NCBI RefSeq assembly: GCF_030263935.1
Contig: NZ_CP127162.1
Location: forward strand, 4,365,001 to 4,427,500
DNA: 62,500 nt
Source: Paenibacillus polygoni
Lineage (GTDB): Bacteria; Bacillota; Bacilli; Paenibacillales; Paenibacillaceae
Reading direction: 5' to 3'
The notes below the pieces were generated by a model. It saw only the letters and a list, made by a program, of their open reading frames with translations. It was not told the DNA's origin and ran no database searches. Positions 51,886-61,173 of this stretch are shown here, in pieces (positions within the stretch are counted from its first letter, which is position 1; every line of letters begins with the position of its first letter). Made by a program: the position numbers and the translations under genes.

Positions 51886-52281
51886 ATGAGCGCATCAAGT
51901 TTGCAAACTTTTCAGAACCAAGTATCCGAGCTGTTGCTCCGCCACCGAAGTCTAATTGACGTTTTGTCCAAGAATGGACAAGCGGATGCTTCTGTTAACC
52001 GGGCTGTTTCTAAAGCCATTACAGACTGTGGTTGTATTGAACTCCATGCAACCAAGCAATCTTACGCTCATAATGGTGATCTAGAAGATGCCAAATCTTC
52101 GGTACAGACGCATGTACATGGTGATCTGTGTGACCAGTGCAAAGAAGTCATCAGCTCAGAACTTGGTCGTAATCTGTTCTACATGTCAGCACTATGCAAT
52201 CTGCTTAATATTCAGTTAGAAGAAGTGCTTGAAGATGAAGCTAAAAAGTGTTCTACACTGGGCATCTTCAACCTCTCCTAA
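51886..52281 (+). CDS. Small all-helical protein, MazG-like C-terminus with CxxC
   Basis: The protein has 131 residues and is one of few plus-strand genes here. It is soluble, and no signal or membrane segment is seen. The C-terminal half (EVISSELGRNLFYMSALCNLLNIQLEEVL then STLG) resembles the last helices of MazG-type NTP pyrophosphohydrolases, split here for length. It has extra cysteines (DCGC, CDQC and KKC) that could bind metal. I recall similar uncharacterised proteins in Paenibacillus. The acidic EEXXE metal motif of MazG is not clear, so activity is doubtful. GAGGTGA precedes the ATG, and it has its own promoter and terminator. Confidence 0.8.
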   Translation: MSASSLQTFQNQVSELLLRHRSLIDVLSKNGQADASVNRAVSKAITDCGCIELHATKQSYAHNGDLEDAKSSVQTHVHGDLCDQCKEVISSELGRNLFYMSALCNLLNIQLEEVLEDEAKKCSTLGIFNLS

Positions 52282-52358
52282 TCTCTGAACCCGCTTTTAA
52301 CAGCTTTTTATCATTACACCGACAATCAATCGACTCCAAAAGTAAATATAGAAAATTA

Positions 52359-52402
52359 AAAAAGCATTTATCTCTCCATACTAGGAAAGGTAAATGCTTT
52401 TT
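52359..52402. terminator. Bidirectional terminator between the MazG-like gene and pssA
   Basis: A 12-bp stem (AAAAAGCATTTA / TAAATGCTTTTT) continues inward as an imperfect helix. A and T runs on both flanks let it serve both convergent genes. Confidence 0.8.
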
Positions 52403-52437
52403 CTTATGATTATTTATTATATGATTTCTTTTTAAGC

Positions 52438-53163
52438 CTAATGAGAAGTTTCATCTCTTTCTCTTTTCTTTTTCTTCTTGCGACTCCGGGCTAGAATAAG
52501 ATCAATATTATGAGTCATACCATATATGGCATAAAGCACAAGAGGTATAAATACAAACATAGATAATTGCTCTGAGAAAAGTACCGCAAGTGCAATCGAA
52601 AAAAGAACAACAAGCGGAGCAATCCATACTGCTTTTTTAGGAAGGCCCACTTTTTTCAGGTTAGGATATTTAAGTGAACTTATCATCAAATAAGCAAGCA
52701 ATAAAGTTGCAATCATCATGAATGGAGCTGAGATATCTTTACTGAATAAAGACAAGGTTGCAAGCACACCGCCCGCAGCAGGAATAGGAAGCCCTGTAAA
52801 GTACCCAGGAATCCCAGGCCGTACATTAAAGCGAGCCAGCCTTAAAGCCCCGCATATCGGGAACAGACACGTTACAATCCAAGCGAGAGCGATAGGTGCC
52901 TCCTGAAATGAAACGCTATACATAATATAAGCCGGCGCAGCTCCAAAAGAGATCATATCCGATAAGGAATCAAGCTCTTTGCCAAAATCACTTTGAGCAT
53001 TCAAAGCTCTAGCAATTCGACCATCCAGTCCATCCATCAGCATCGCTACAACAACCATAATCGCTGCTAAACTGTAACGACCCTCGGATGCGAGCAGAAT
53101 GGCAATCATTCCGAGAGATAGATTACCTAAGGTAAACAAGTTCGGAATTGATTTTGTTATCAT
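52438..53163 (-). CDS. pssA: CDP-diacylglycerol-serine O-phosphatidyltransferase
   Basis: The protein has 241 residues and about seven membrane helices. The CDP-alcohol phosphotransferase motif is complete: DGLDGRIARALNAQSDFG then KELDSLSD (DG-x2-AR-x8-G-x3-D-x3-D). It makes phosphatidylserine, the precursor of phosphatidylethanolamine. No decarboxylase (psd) gene adjoins it here. A basic Lys/Arg tail ends the protein. ATG at 53163 follows GAGGTGA. An adjacent GTG at 53166 is also possible. Confidence 0.93.
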   Translation of the reverse strand: MITKSIPNLFTLGNLSLGMIAILLASEGRYSLAAIMVVVAMLMDGLDGRIARALNAQSDFGKELDSLSDMISFGAAPAYIMYSVSFQEAPIALAWIVTCLFPICGALRLARFNVRPGIPGYFTGLPIPAAGGVLATLSLFSKDISAPFMMIATLLLAYLMISSLKYPNLKKVGLPKKAVWIAPLVVLFSIALAVLFSEQLSMFVFIPLVLYAIYGMTHNIDLILARSRKKKKKRERDETSH

Positions 53164-53196
53164 CACGTCACCTCGTAAGTGTAACTGTACAATTTT

Positions 53197-53225
53197 ATTC
53201 TAAATTTTAAACTAAACTGAATCAA
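53197..53225 (-). promoter_or_regulatory. Candidate promoter of pssA
   Basis: TTGATT (53220-53225) and TAGAAT (53197-53202) are spaced by 17 bp. The -35 lies inside one arm of a long perfect inverted repeat. Confidence 0.5.
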
Positions 53226-53329
53226 TTTCATAACTCATTAAAATGATGAATTTGTAACTACAAACAAAACCATTTTGATCTATATATACCCCTGATTAAA
53301 GCAACTAAAGGTATTATGAAATTGATTCA
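53218..53329. repeat. 16-bp perfect inverted repeat around the disA-pssA gap
   Basis: TGAATCAATTTCATAA (53218-53233) is repeated as its exact complement at 53314-53329, with 80 bp between. One arm covers the -35 of the candidate pssA promoter and the other ends 6 bp from the disA stop. The enclosed DNA is AT-rich with no reading frame of note. Confidence 0.85.
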
Positions 53330-53335
53330 ACTACT

Positions 53336-54412
53336 TTACATTTGTCGATCAATAAACATCTGTTCTTGCAGGCGCTTTAAGCCATCCTTGATCGTCCGAG
53401 CGCGAACTTCACCAATACCATCCACTTCATCAAGCTCCTCGATCGTAGCCATAATGACATGTGGTAATCTTTCAAATTCTTCAACTAAATTATGAATAAT
53501 GACATTTGGCAATCTTGGAATTTTGCTTAAAACTCGGTATCCTCTTGGAGCTACGGATTCTTCAGAAGCAGCTGCCGCTGCACCATAACCGAGAAGCCGG
53601 CCAATATGATGGGTATCAAGCAGCTCATCATCTGTAGATCGTTTTAAGCCATTAATAATATCTTTGATCTTCTCATCACTGTTATCTTTGGCATAATCCT
53701 TATACAAAAGCCAAGCTTCCTCTTCTGTATTCGCCACTAGTTCTTCCATCTGCATATTAATCAGGCGTCCTTCATTGCCCAGTTCATTAATATAGCGTTT
53801 AATCTCCATCTTGATTCGCAGCACCATTTCCACCCGCTGTATGACATTGATTACTTCAGGAATCGTAACCAATTCTTCAAACTCGGATGCACTCAGATTG
53901 GTAAGTGACTGGTTTAAGACTGCTTTATATTTCTCCAATGTTTGAATCGCTTGATTCGCTTTTGTTAAAATAACTCCAATTTCCTTCAATGCATAACGCA
54001 GCGTTCCTTGGTAAAGAGTGATAATATTCCTTCTTTGCGAAATGGAAACAACCAGTTTTCCCGTCTGTTTTGCTACACGTTCTGCCGTACGGTGACGAAT
54101 ACCTGTCTCGGATGAAGAAATGGAGGAATCGGGAATTAACTGCGTATTTGCATACAATATCCGTTTCAAATCTTCACTTAGGATGATCGCTCCATCCATC
54201 TTAGCAAGTTCATATAAATAGTTCGGTGAAAAATCGCAATTAATCGAAAATCCACCATCCACTACTTCCATAACTTCTGGACTGTAGCCGACAACAATCA
54301 ATGCACCCGTTTTTGCACGCAGAACATTTTCAAGCCCTTCACGAAAAGGCGTTCCAGGTGCAACCAAACGTAACAACTCATTCATTTTATCCAGTTGGCT
54401 CGATTCTTTCAT
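53336..54412 (-). CDS. disA: DNA integrity scanning protein DisA, diadenylate cyclase
   Basis: The protein has 358 residues. The N-terminal DAC domain carries the catalytic [10 protein letters not shown] and [13 protein letters not shown] motifs for making c-di-AMP from two ATP. A helical spine follows, and then a C-terminal helix-hairpin-helix DNA-binding domain ([23 protein letters not shown]). It senses branched DNA and delays sporulation in B. subtilis. AGGGGGC lies before the ATG, 14 bp after radA. Confidence 0.97.
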   Translation of the reverse strand: MKESSQLDKMNELLRLVAPGTPFREGLENVLRAKTGALIVVGYSPEVMEVVDGGFSINCDFSPNYLYELAKMDGAIILSEDLKRILYANTQLIPDSSISSSETGIRHRTAERVAKQTGKLVVSISQRRNIITLYQGTLRYALKEIGVILTKANQAIQTLEKYKAVLNQSLTNLSASEFEELVTIPEVINVIQRVEMVLRIKMEIKRYINELGNEGRLINMQMEELVANTEEEAWLLYKDYAKDNSDEKIKDIINGLKRSTDDELLDTHHIGRLLGYGAAAAASEESVAPRGYRVLSKIPRLPNVIIHNLVEEFERLPHVIMATIEELDEVDGIGEVRARTIKDGLKRLQEQMFIDRQM

Positions 54413-54426
54413 CTATTCAATGCCCC

Positions 54427-55794
54427 CTAATCTAAAGCAGCCGCTAGTGCATCTCCGACCGTATTAATACCGATCAGTTCTATTCCAACAGGATGCTTCC
54501 ACCCCTTTAAGCTCTTCTCTGGCATAATTACCCGTTTAAACCCAAGTTTTTGCGCTTCTTTGGCTCTTTGTTCCGCTCTTGAAACACCGCGCACTTCTCC
54601 AGTCAAGCCTACTTCTCCAAATATGACATCATAGGGTTTGGTTGGCAAATCGCGAAAACTGGAAGCAATACTTACAGCCATAGCCAAATCGGTTGCAGGT
54701 TCATCCAGTTTCACTCCACCAGCTACATTGAGATAAGCATCTTGATTCTGGAGAAACATTCCTTGGCGCTTCTCAAGGACGGCGATGATCAGTGCCATAC
54801 GGTTGTAATCAACGCCGGTAGCCATTCGCCTAGGTGATGGAAATTGCGTAGCCGAGATCAGTGCCTGAAGTTCGACAAGCATGGGACGCGTTCCTTCCAT
54901 ACTCGCTACAACGGTGGAACCTGCCACTCCTAGCGGTCGCTCAGATAAGAACATTTCTGATGGATTAGCCACTTCTCTTAAGCCCGATTCTCCCATCTCG
55001 AAAATCCCAATTTCATTCGTCGAACCAAAACGATTCTTTACCGCACGAAGCAAACGATACGTATGATGACGTTCTCCTTCAAAATAAAGCACACAATCCA
55101 CCATATGTTCCAGCATTCGAGGACCTGCAATCGAACCCTCTTTAGTAACATGCCCTACCAGAACCGTTGCAATGCCTAACCCTTTCGCAATCCGCATAAA
55201 CCGTGATGTACATTCTCGTACCTGTGCCACACTTCCGGGAGCACTTGTTATTTCCGGTAAAAAAACAGTCTGAATTGAGTCAATCACCAGAAAATGAGGA
55301 TCAACCTGACTTACTGCCTCTTCGATCCGTTCCATATTCGTTTCACTAAGAACATATAAATCAGGAGACAATGCTTCAAGCCGGTCGGCTCTCAGTTTGG
55401 TTTGTCTAACCGATTCCTCACCCGAAATATACAATACGCGCAGCCCTGAAGCTGTCATGGCATGAGATGTCTGGAGCAAGAGCGTTGATTTACCAATACC
55501 CGGATCCCCACCAACAAGAATCAACGAACCTGGTACTACTCCTCCGCCAAGTACTCGATTCAGTTCCTGAATGCCAGTTAGAATACGCGGTTCTTGGTCA
55601 CTTTCTATATTTATGATAGGAAGCGGTTTTTCTTTACTATCAAAAAGGGAAGAATTCCTCCCCTGTGTCTTCACAATACTTTCGGTTTCCTCCACCATGG
55701 AATTCCATGACTGGCAACCTGGACATTTACCGTACCATTTCGGCGATTCATAACCGCATTCTGTACAGTAAAACTTTGTTTTTACTTTAGCCAC
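54427..55794 (-). CDS. radA: DNA repair protein RadA
   Basis: The protein has 455 residues. The N-terminal Cys4 zinc finger is [18 protein letters not shown]. The RecA-like ATPase has [10 protein letters not shown], and the RadA-specific [11 protein letters not shown] and the Lon-like C-terminal domain follow. It is a branch-migration helicase, and in B. subtilis it interacts with DisA, encoded next. GTG at 55794 was chosen after GGAGA and gives the family N-terminus AKVKTKFYC. It lies downstream of the clpC terminator, with a possible promoter of its own. Confidence 0.96.
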   Translation of the reverse strand: MAKVKTKFYCTECGYESPKWYGKCPGCQSWNSMVEETESIVKTQGRNSSLFDSKEKPLPIINIESDQEPRILTGIQELNRVLGGGVVPGSLILVGGDPGIGKSTLLLQTSHAMTASGLRVLYISGEESVRQTKLRADRLEALSPDLYVLSETNMERIEEAVSQVDPHFLVIDSIQTVFLPEITSAPGSVAQVRECTSRFMRIAKGLGIATVLVGHVTKEGSIAGPRMLEHMVDCVLYFEGERHHTYRLLRAVKNRFGSTNEIGIFEMGESGLREVANPSEMFLSERPLGVAGSTVVASMEGTRPMLVELQALISATQFPSPRRMATGVDYNRMALIIAVLEKRQGMFLQNQDAYLNVAGGVKLDEPATDLAMAVSIASSFRDLPTKPYDVIFGEVGLTGEVRGVSRAEQRAKEAQKLGFKRVIMPEKSLKGWKHPVGIELIGINTVGDALAAALD

Positions 55795-55828
55795 TTCACT
55801 TCTCCTCATTTAACTTTACTTAACTTCA

Positions 55829-55858
55829 AGTATAAATTTCACATACCGAATTTACCAA
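55829..55858 (-). promoter_or_regulatory. Candidate promoter of radA-disA
   Basis: TTGGTA (55853-55858) and TATACT (55829-55834) are spaced by 18 bp in the gap between the clpC terminator and radA. Confidence 0.45.
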
Positions 55859-55952
55859 TAAAGGATTTATTAAAAGTTTAACATTGAATGCATTTTAACG
55901 TAAAGCTTAATCACAAACTTTACATCAAAGGGAATCCTTCTTTACCATTAAA

Positions 55953-55984
55953 AATAAAAAAACGCCCCCTAAAAATTAGGGGGC
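55953..55984 (-). terminator. Terminator after clpC
   Basis: A 9-bp GC-rich stem (GCCCCCTAA / TTAGGGGGC) with a 3-nt loop is followed by a long T-rich tail on the minus strand. Confidence 0.9.
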
Positions 55985-55998
55985 ATTCCTATCAATTA

Positions 55999-58443
55999 TT
56001 AAGAATTAGTGGGCACATTGCTCTTTTTTGTAACAGCGAGTGCACCATCCTTCTCATCAATAAGAAGGAAATCTCCTTTTGTAATTGAACCCGTAAGAAG
56101 TTCCTCAGATAGACGGTCTTCAATGTGCTTTTGAATCGCACGGCGAAGCGGTCTTGCACCGTAGGCTGGATCGAATCCTTCTTTCGCTAAGAAAGCTTTT
56201 GCCTTGTCAGTAAGTTCGAAATCAACATCATATTCACGCAGACGTTTACGAAGTTCTTCAGACATCAGAGAAACAATCTCTCCAATATGCTTCTCTTCAA
56301 GTGAATGGAAAACAATAACTTCGTCAATCCGGTTTAGGAATTCAGGACGGAAGCTCTTCTTGAGTTCTTCCATCACTTTACCTTTCATGTTCGAATACTC
56401 CGCCCCCGCATCTGCGACTGCAGTAAATCCTAGCGTAGAATTACGTTTAATTGCATCTGCACCCACATTAGAAGTCAAGATAATGAGGGTATTACGGAAA
56501 TCTACAACACGGCCTTTTGAGTCAGTCAAACGTCCATCTTCAAGAACTTGAAGCAAGATATTGAATACTTCCGGGTGAGCTTTTTCAATCTCATCTAAAA
56601 GAACGACAGAATACGGTTTACGACGAACTTTTTCAGTCAGCTGACCGCCTTCTTCATATCCTACATATCCTGGAGGCGCTCCTACTAGTCGAGAAGTAGA
56701 GTGTTTCTCCATGTATTCGGACATATCAATCCGGATTACCGCATTTTCATCTCCAAACATCGCTTCGGCAAGCGCACGAGCAAGTTCTGTTTTACCTACC
56801 CCTGTAGGTCCTAGGAAGATAAAAGAACCCATAGGACGTTTTGGATCTTTTAGGCCTGCACGTGCCCGGCGAATTGCACGACTGACAGCTACAACTGCTT
56901 CGTCTTGGCCGATTACACGTTCATGAAGAATAGACTCCATATTTAACAAACGATCTGTTTCTTCTTGTTTCAGTTTGCTAACCGGGATTCCTGTCCAGCT
57001 TGCTACCACTTGAGCGATATCTTCTGGAGTTACTTCTGAATCCGTACGACCTTGTTTTTCTTTCCACTGATTTTTAGTTATATCCAGTTCTTCGCGAATT
57101 TTCTGTTCTGTATCACGCAGCGCTGCTGCTTTCTCAAATTCTTGACTTTGCACCGCAGAGTCTTTCTCTTTGCGGATATCATCAAGACGGTTTTCCAGTT
57201 GTTTAAGATTAGGCGGTACAGTATAAGAATTCAGTCTTACTTTAGAACCCGCTTCATCAATAAGGTCAATCGCTTTATCTGGCAGGAATCGGTCTGTAAT
57301 ATAACGGTCAGACAGTTTTACTGCTTGTTCAATTGCCTCATCTGTAATTTTTACACGGTGATGAGCTTCATAACGATCTCTCAGTCCATGCAAGATTTGA
57401 ATGGCTTCTTCAACCGATGGCTGATCCACAGTAATTGGCTGGAAACGACGTTCAAGAGCAGCGTCTTTTTCAATATATTTACGGTACTCATCAAGCGTAG
57501 TCGCACCAATACATTGTAGCTCTCCGCGGGCAAGGGCAGGTTTTAAAATGTTAGAAGCATCGATTGCTCCTTCTGCTCCGCCTGCACCAATCAGAGTGTG
57601 CAGTTCATCAATGAAGAGAATGATATTTCCTGCTTGGCGAATCTCATCCATAATTTTTTTAAGTCGATCCTCAAACTCACCGCGATACTTCGTTCCAGCA
57701 ACTACAGAACCCATATCTAGGGTCATTACCCGTTTATCACGCAGTGTTTCAGGTATTTCATTCGCAATAATCTTCTGAGCAAGGCCTTCTGCAATCGCTG
57801 TTTTACCAACTCCGGGTTCACCAATCAGAACCGGGTTGTTTTTGGTACGTCGACTAAGCACTTGAATAACACGCTCAATCTCTTTACTGCGGCCGATGAC
57901 CGGATCAAGATTGCTCTCTCTCGCAGTGGCTGTAAGATCTCTTGCCAGACTATCCAGTGTAGGAGTGCTTACATTGGCTTGTGTACCGTTATGACTGGAT
58001 ACTGCTTCACTGCTGCCAAGCAGTTGCAAGACTTGTTGACGTGCCTTATTAAGGCTAATACCGAGGTTGTTCAGCACACGTGCTGCTACACCTTCGCCTT
58101 CACGAATTAAGCCAAGCAAAATATGTTCGGTTCCCACATAAGTATGGCCCAGCTTACGAGCCTCATCCATGGAAAGCTCAATTACTTTTTTCGCACGCGG
58201 CGTATATGCAATATTGGTAGGTTGCTCTTGGCCACGGCCAATGAGTGTTTCTACCTCATCCTGTATTTTTTCAAGACCAAGGCCAAGGCCGATGAGAGCT
58301 TTTGCAGCAATACCTTCACCTTCACGAATCAGGCCGAGCAAAATATGTTCGGTACCGATGTTATTATGACCTAAACGAACTGCTTCTTCCTGAGCTAAAG
58401 CGAGAACTTTTTGAGCTCGTTCCGTAAATCTTCCAAACATCAT
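55999..58443 (-). CDS. clpC: ATP-dependent Clp protease ATPase subunit ClpC
   Basis: The AAA+ unfoldase has 814 residues. Two Clp_N repeats (about 1-145) are followed by AAA-1 with GEPGVGKT. The M-domain/UVR region (about 410-470) binds the adaptor McsB or MecA. AAA-2 has GPTGVGKT, and the C-terminal D2-small domain ends the protein. It feeds ClpP with McsB-phosphorylated proteins. GGAGGTG lies before the ATG. It is separated from mcsB by an unusual 213-bp spacer with hairpins, whereas in B. subtilis the genes nearly touch. Confidence 0.98.
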   Translation of the reverse strand: MMFGRFTERAQKVLALAQEEAVRLGHNNIGTEHILLGLIREGEGIAAKALIGLGLGLEKIQDEVETLIGRGQEQPTNIAYTPRAKKVIELSMDEARKLGHTYVGTEHILLGLIREGEGVAARVLNNLGISLNKARQQVLQLLGSSEAVSSHNGTQANVSTPTLDSLARDLTATARESNLDPVIGRSKEIERVIQVLSRRTKNNPVLIGEPGVGKTAIAEGLAQKIIANEIPETLRDKRVMTLDMGSVVAGTKYRGEFEDRLKKIMDEIRQAGNIILFIDELHTLIGAGGAEGAIDASNILKPALARGELQCIGATTLDEYRKYIEKDAALERRFQPITVDQPSVEEAIQILHGLRDRYEAHHRVKITDEAIEQAVKLSDRYITDRFLPDKAIDLIDEAGSKVRLNSYTVPPNLKQLENRLDDIRKEKDSAVQSQEFEKAAALRDTEQKIREELDITKNQWKEKQGRTDSEVTPEDIAQVVASWTGIPVSKLKQEETDRLLNMESILHERVIGQDEAVVAVSRAIRRARAGLKDPKRPMGSFIFLGPTGVGKTELARALAEAMFGDENAVIRIDMSEYMEKHSTSRLVGAPPGYVGYEEGGQLTEKVRRKPYSVVLLDEIEKAHPEVFNILLQVLEDGRLTDSKGRVVDFRNTLIILTSNVGADAIKRNSTLGFTAVADAGAEYSNMKGKVMEELKKSFRPEFLNRIDEVIVFHSLEEKHIGEIVSLMSEELRKRLREYDVDFELTDKAKAFLAKEGFDPAYGARPLRRAIQKHIEDRLSEELLTGSITKGDFLLIDEKDGALAVTKKSNVPTNS

Positions 58444-58517
58444 ATTCCTTGCACCTCCATAAGTTTAAAAAATAATTCCTTTATCTATATATCTAGGCTA
58501 TTCTAATGATTGCCCAG

Positions 58518-58640
58518 CCGACACAATGTCGGTAAATCCCATAACTCTCGTTCTTGTGAGACAAGAATGTTAAGGTGTGGGTTATTACTTCATAATAAGA
58601 GCATGTTCCTAATGAGTTCATAATGAGCTTACAATAAGCT
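58518..58640 (-). repeat. Three triloop hairpins in the mcsB-clpC spacer
   Basis: Stems are CCGACA/TGTCGG (58518-58532), a 7-bp TTCTTGT/ACAAGAA extended by a wobble and a C-G pair (58549-58569), and AGCTTA/TAAGCT (58626-58640). Each has a 3-nt loop. None is followed by a T-run. No CtsR site or clear promoter was found in the spacer. Confidence 0.65.
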
Positions 58641-58656
58641 ATAAAACCCACTCCTA

Positions 58657-59721
58657 CTAATTTTCTCTTTGGAAAGATTCCCTTATTAACTGTGCCCGGT
58701 ACATATCTCTTTCTCCTGACTCAAGCGTTCTCCCGAATTTCTTCTGAAGGAAACCTGGCTGGATCAAGACATTGAGTTCATTCATTTCAACTATTGTTTT
58801 TTCTCTAATGAGATCTAAATCAATGCCGAGCCGAACATCAGATATGCGCTGAGCTGCTTCTTTCGAATCCATCAAATAAGCATGAGATAAAATACCATAT
58901 GATCTCATCACTCGATCCGCAATACGAAGTTTAGAATCGGTCATGAGTCTTTCTCTAGCGTTACGCTCGTGACCTATAATCTGTAAAACAACACTATACA
59001 AATTATCGATAATTTCGGCTTCAGTTTGTCCTAATGTAATTTGATTCGATATTTGAAACAGATTTCCTGTCGCTTCACTGCCTTCACCGTAAATTCCTCT
59101 TACAGCAAGACCTACTTGAGATACAGCAGTGAGTACCCTGCCTATCTGTTTCGTCATCACAAGAGCCGGTAAATGCATCATTACAGAAGCCCGAACCCCA
59201 GTTCCTACATTGGTTGGACAACTGGTTAAATATCCTCTGCGATCATCAAAAGAATAATCGATATGGGCTTCAAAAACATCATCTATGGCTGAAGCACGTT
59301 TCCACGCTTCTTGAACCTGAAAACCAGGGTATAAACATTGAATGCGCAAATGATCCTCTTCGTTCACCATAATACTAATGGATTCATCTTCACTAAGAAT
59401 AACCGCACCATTTCTTGATTCATTTGCCAAGTTCGGACTAATGAGATGTTTTTCGACTAGTATTTCTTGGTCAAGTTCAGATATTTCATCTAGATTTAGA
59501 ACATGGAAATTGCCAAACTGATGAATATCATCAAATTGAAGGATTTCCGTTACCTTATCGAGTACCGCTCTCGATTGCTGGTCGGTTGCCAGCATAGGAA
59601 ATGGAAAACTCTGCACGTTCCGTGCCACTCTTACCCGGCTGCTAATGACAATTTCTGAATCAGCTGCGCTACTACGCATCCAATCACTAAGTGGTTTATC
59701 GGTAAACCGGATATCTGACAT
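58657..59721 (-). CDS. mcsB: Protein arginine kinase McsB
   Basis: The protein has 354 residues and a phosphagen-kinase-like fold, with VISSRVRVARNVQSFPFP at the front, NEEDHLRIQ and SCPTNVGTGVRASVMMHLP in the catalytic part. It phosphorylates arginines on CtsR and on damaged proteins, tagging them for ClpCP. It needs McsA, encoded 29 bp upstream. The family C-terminal extension that docks phospho-arginine is present. Confidence 0.96.
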   Translation of the reverse strand: MSDIRFTDKPLSDWMRSSAADSEIVISSRVRVARNVQSFPFPMLATDQQSRAVLDKVTEILQFDDIHQFGNFHVLNLDEISELDQEILVEKHLISPNLANESRNGAVILSEDESISIMVNEEDHLRIQCLYPGFQVQEAWKRASAIDDVFEAHIDYSFDDRRGYLTSCPTNVGTGVRASVMMHLPALVMTKQIGRVLTAVSQVGLAVRGIYGEGSEATGNLFQISNQITLGQTEAEIIDNLYSVVLQIIGHERNARERLMTDSKLRIADRVMRSYGILSHAYLMDSKEAAQRISDVRLGIDLDLIREKTIVEMNELNVLIQPGFLQKKFGRTLESGERDMYRAQLIRESFQREN

Positions 59722-59750
59722 AGTGCATACCTCCTGCTCTTTACCAAACT

Positions 59751-60272
59751 TTACTCTTCCGCTATTTCTCTTTCCAGTTCACGAATCTGGTCACGTAATT
59801 CCGCTGCAGACTCGAATTCCTGTAGATTGATTTGTTCTTGAAGTTCTTTTTTGAGTTCATCGACTCTACGTCTTAAATGAATCTTTCCTCCAGCTCGAAC
59901 AGGAACTTTCCCAACATGAGTTGTATTACCATGTACACGCTTTAAGAGGGGATCTAAACGATTAGAAAAGTACTTATAGCATGAGCTGCAGCCAAATCGA
60001 TTAAGCTTACTAAACTGCTGTATCGTCATCCCGCATTCCTTACACTGAAGAGTTTCAGAAGCAGGTGCACCAGCTGATTTGTATTTCCCAGATTCAAAAT
60101 CCATAAGGCCTGAAAGGAGTCCATGGATTGAGAACCCATTAGAGATACCGGTTAGATGATCTCCTTTTTCTCGTGCGCAGCTTTCACAAATATGGAATTC
60201 CGTTTTCTCCCCATTCACAATCTTCGTAAAATGAAGAGTAGCCGGACGTTCATTACATTCTTGACAAAGCAT
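59751..60272 (-). CDS. mcsA: McsA, zinc-finger activator of McsB
   Basis: The protein has 173 residues. Four CxxC pairs are seen (CQEC, CESC, CKEC, CSSC) in two zinc fingers. A C-terminal UVR motif (about 132-170, DELKKELQEQINLQEFESAAELRDQ in two parts) follows. It activates McsB and contributes to metal or stress sensing. It lies between ctsR and mcsB in the usual order. Confidence 0.95.
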   Translation of the reverse strand: MLCQECNERPATLHFTKIVNGEKTEFHICESCAREKGDHLTGISNGFSIHGLLSGLMDFESGKYKSAGAPASETLQCKECGMTIQQFSKLNRFGCSSCYKYFSNRLDPLLKRVHGNTTHVGKVPVRAGGKIHLRRRVDELKKELQEQINLQEFESAAELRDQIRELEREIAEE

Positions 60273-60323
60273 ACCGCATACCTCCTTTATTCGTTCCCAA
60301 CGGAGAAAACTGTGACACTCATA

Positions 60324-60785
60324 CTACTTACCAAGGAGCGAAATTAACATTGCCTTTAACATCCGAGCACGGATTTGATCACGATAGGGAAGCTTTATAA
60401 ATAATACTTCTCTAGACATCGCAGCTTTGATTAAAGCAGCCTCTCGGCTGTTAAGAAATTTAGCTTCTTCCAACTGGTAGATAAGACCTTCGGCAGAAGC
60501 CTGATTAATTTCATCACCAATATGCTGATGGAAATGTCCTCCGAGCACAGAGTGTGCAGGGAGTTCTACTCGCTGTATCCGTATATATCCACCACCACCA
60601 CGCTTACTCTCTACAAGGTAACCTTTTTCAAGAGTAAAACGAGTACTAATTACATAATTAATCTGGGATGGCACACAGGAGAATTTATCTGCTAGATCAT
60701 TTCTCTGAATTTCAATCATTCCATCAGAGCTATCCTGCAAAATATTTTTCAGATATTGTTCGATAATATCAGAAATATTACGCAT
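60324..60785 (-). CDS. ctsR: Transcriptional repressor CtsR
   Basis: The protein has 153 residues. The N-terminal winged helix has NISDIIEQYLKNIL, CVPSQINYVISTRFT and the glycine-rich wing ESKRGGGGYIRI that senses heat. A C-terminal four-helix domain carries the arginines targeted by McsB. It represses clp genes including its own operon. Of two ATGs the second (60785) matches homologues. A matching operator overlaps its transcript start. Confidence 0.97.
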   Translation of the reverse strand: MRNISDIIEQYLKNILQDSSDGMIEIQRNDLADKFSCVPSQINYVISTRFTLEKGYLVESKRGGGGYIRIQRVELPAHSVLGGHFHQHIGDEINQASAEGLIYQLEEAKFLNSREAALIKAAMSREVLFIKLPYRDQIRARMLKAMLISLLGK

Positions 60786-60824
60786 CCTCATCCCCCACTG
60801 TATAAAACCGGTAAGCTAATCTAT

Positions 60825-60908
60825 GCATTCATTCAAATTCATTAAGGAGGGCTCCAATAAATTACCCATCTTGCTTAGCCTGCGAACCTCTTTGGCTTAA
60901 ATGAATGC
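60825..60908 (-). other. Structured segment in the ctsR leader
   Basis: The gene-free stretch 60786-61173 contains the promoter, the CtsR operator and a leader of about 255 nt. GCATTCATT (60825-60833) and its complement AATGAATGC (60900-60908) enclose a GC-richer core. In that core AAGGAGGGCTCC and AACCTCTTTGG (plus-strand view) can also pair in part (CCTCCTT/AAGAGG on the minus strand). Confidence 0.45.
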
Positions 60909-61016
60909 TCTCTTTTATATACAACCACTTGAATTTTCTATGGCGCCGTATAAATTGAGCTTAAATTAACTTACTACATAATAATATTGTATAACCAACA
61001 ATCAAATCTGATCTTA

Positions 61017-61039
61017 GTTGACTTTGACTTTCTTTGACT
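61017..61039 (-). promoter_or_regulatory. CtsR operator
   Basis: The minus strand reads AGTCAAAGAAAGTCAAA (61023-61039), a full match to the heptad direct repeat RGTCAAA-N3-RGTCAAA. A third partial heptad (AGTCAAC) follows in tandem. It covers about +2 to +18 of the predicted transcript. Confidence 0.93.
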
Positions 61040-61047
61040 TTATATCC

Positions 61048-61075
61048 ATTATAACATACTGTACAGAAATCTCAA
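61048..61075 (-). promoter_or_regulatory. Sigma-A promoter of ctsR-mcsA-mcsB-clpC
   Basis: TTGAGA (61070-61075) is followed after 16 bp by a perfect TATAAT (61048-61053) preceded by TG. The start is near 61041, directly against the CtsR operator. Confidence 0.85.
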
Positions 61076-61125
61076 GTAAGATCCCCTTCTCATTTTTCAC
61101 TTATTTCCTTAAATTATTCGTTCTA

Positions 61126-61158
61126 ATAAAAAAACTCTCCTGACAGAAGGCAGAAGAG
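61126..61158 (-). terminator. Terminator of the acetyltransferase gene
   Basis: An 8-bp stem (CTCTTCTG/CAGGAGAG, one wobble) and an 8-nt loop are followed by seven T on the minus strand. Confidence 0.75.
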
Positions 61159-61173
61159 CAGTTTTCCTATTTA

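Noticed and set aside
60860..60890. Sigma-B-like GTT...GGGTAA in the ctsR leader
   Set aside because: Only half of the -35 matches, and no independent sign of sigma-B exists in the window.
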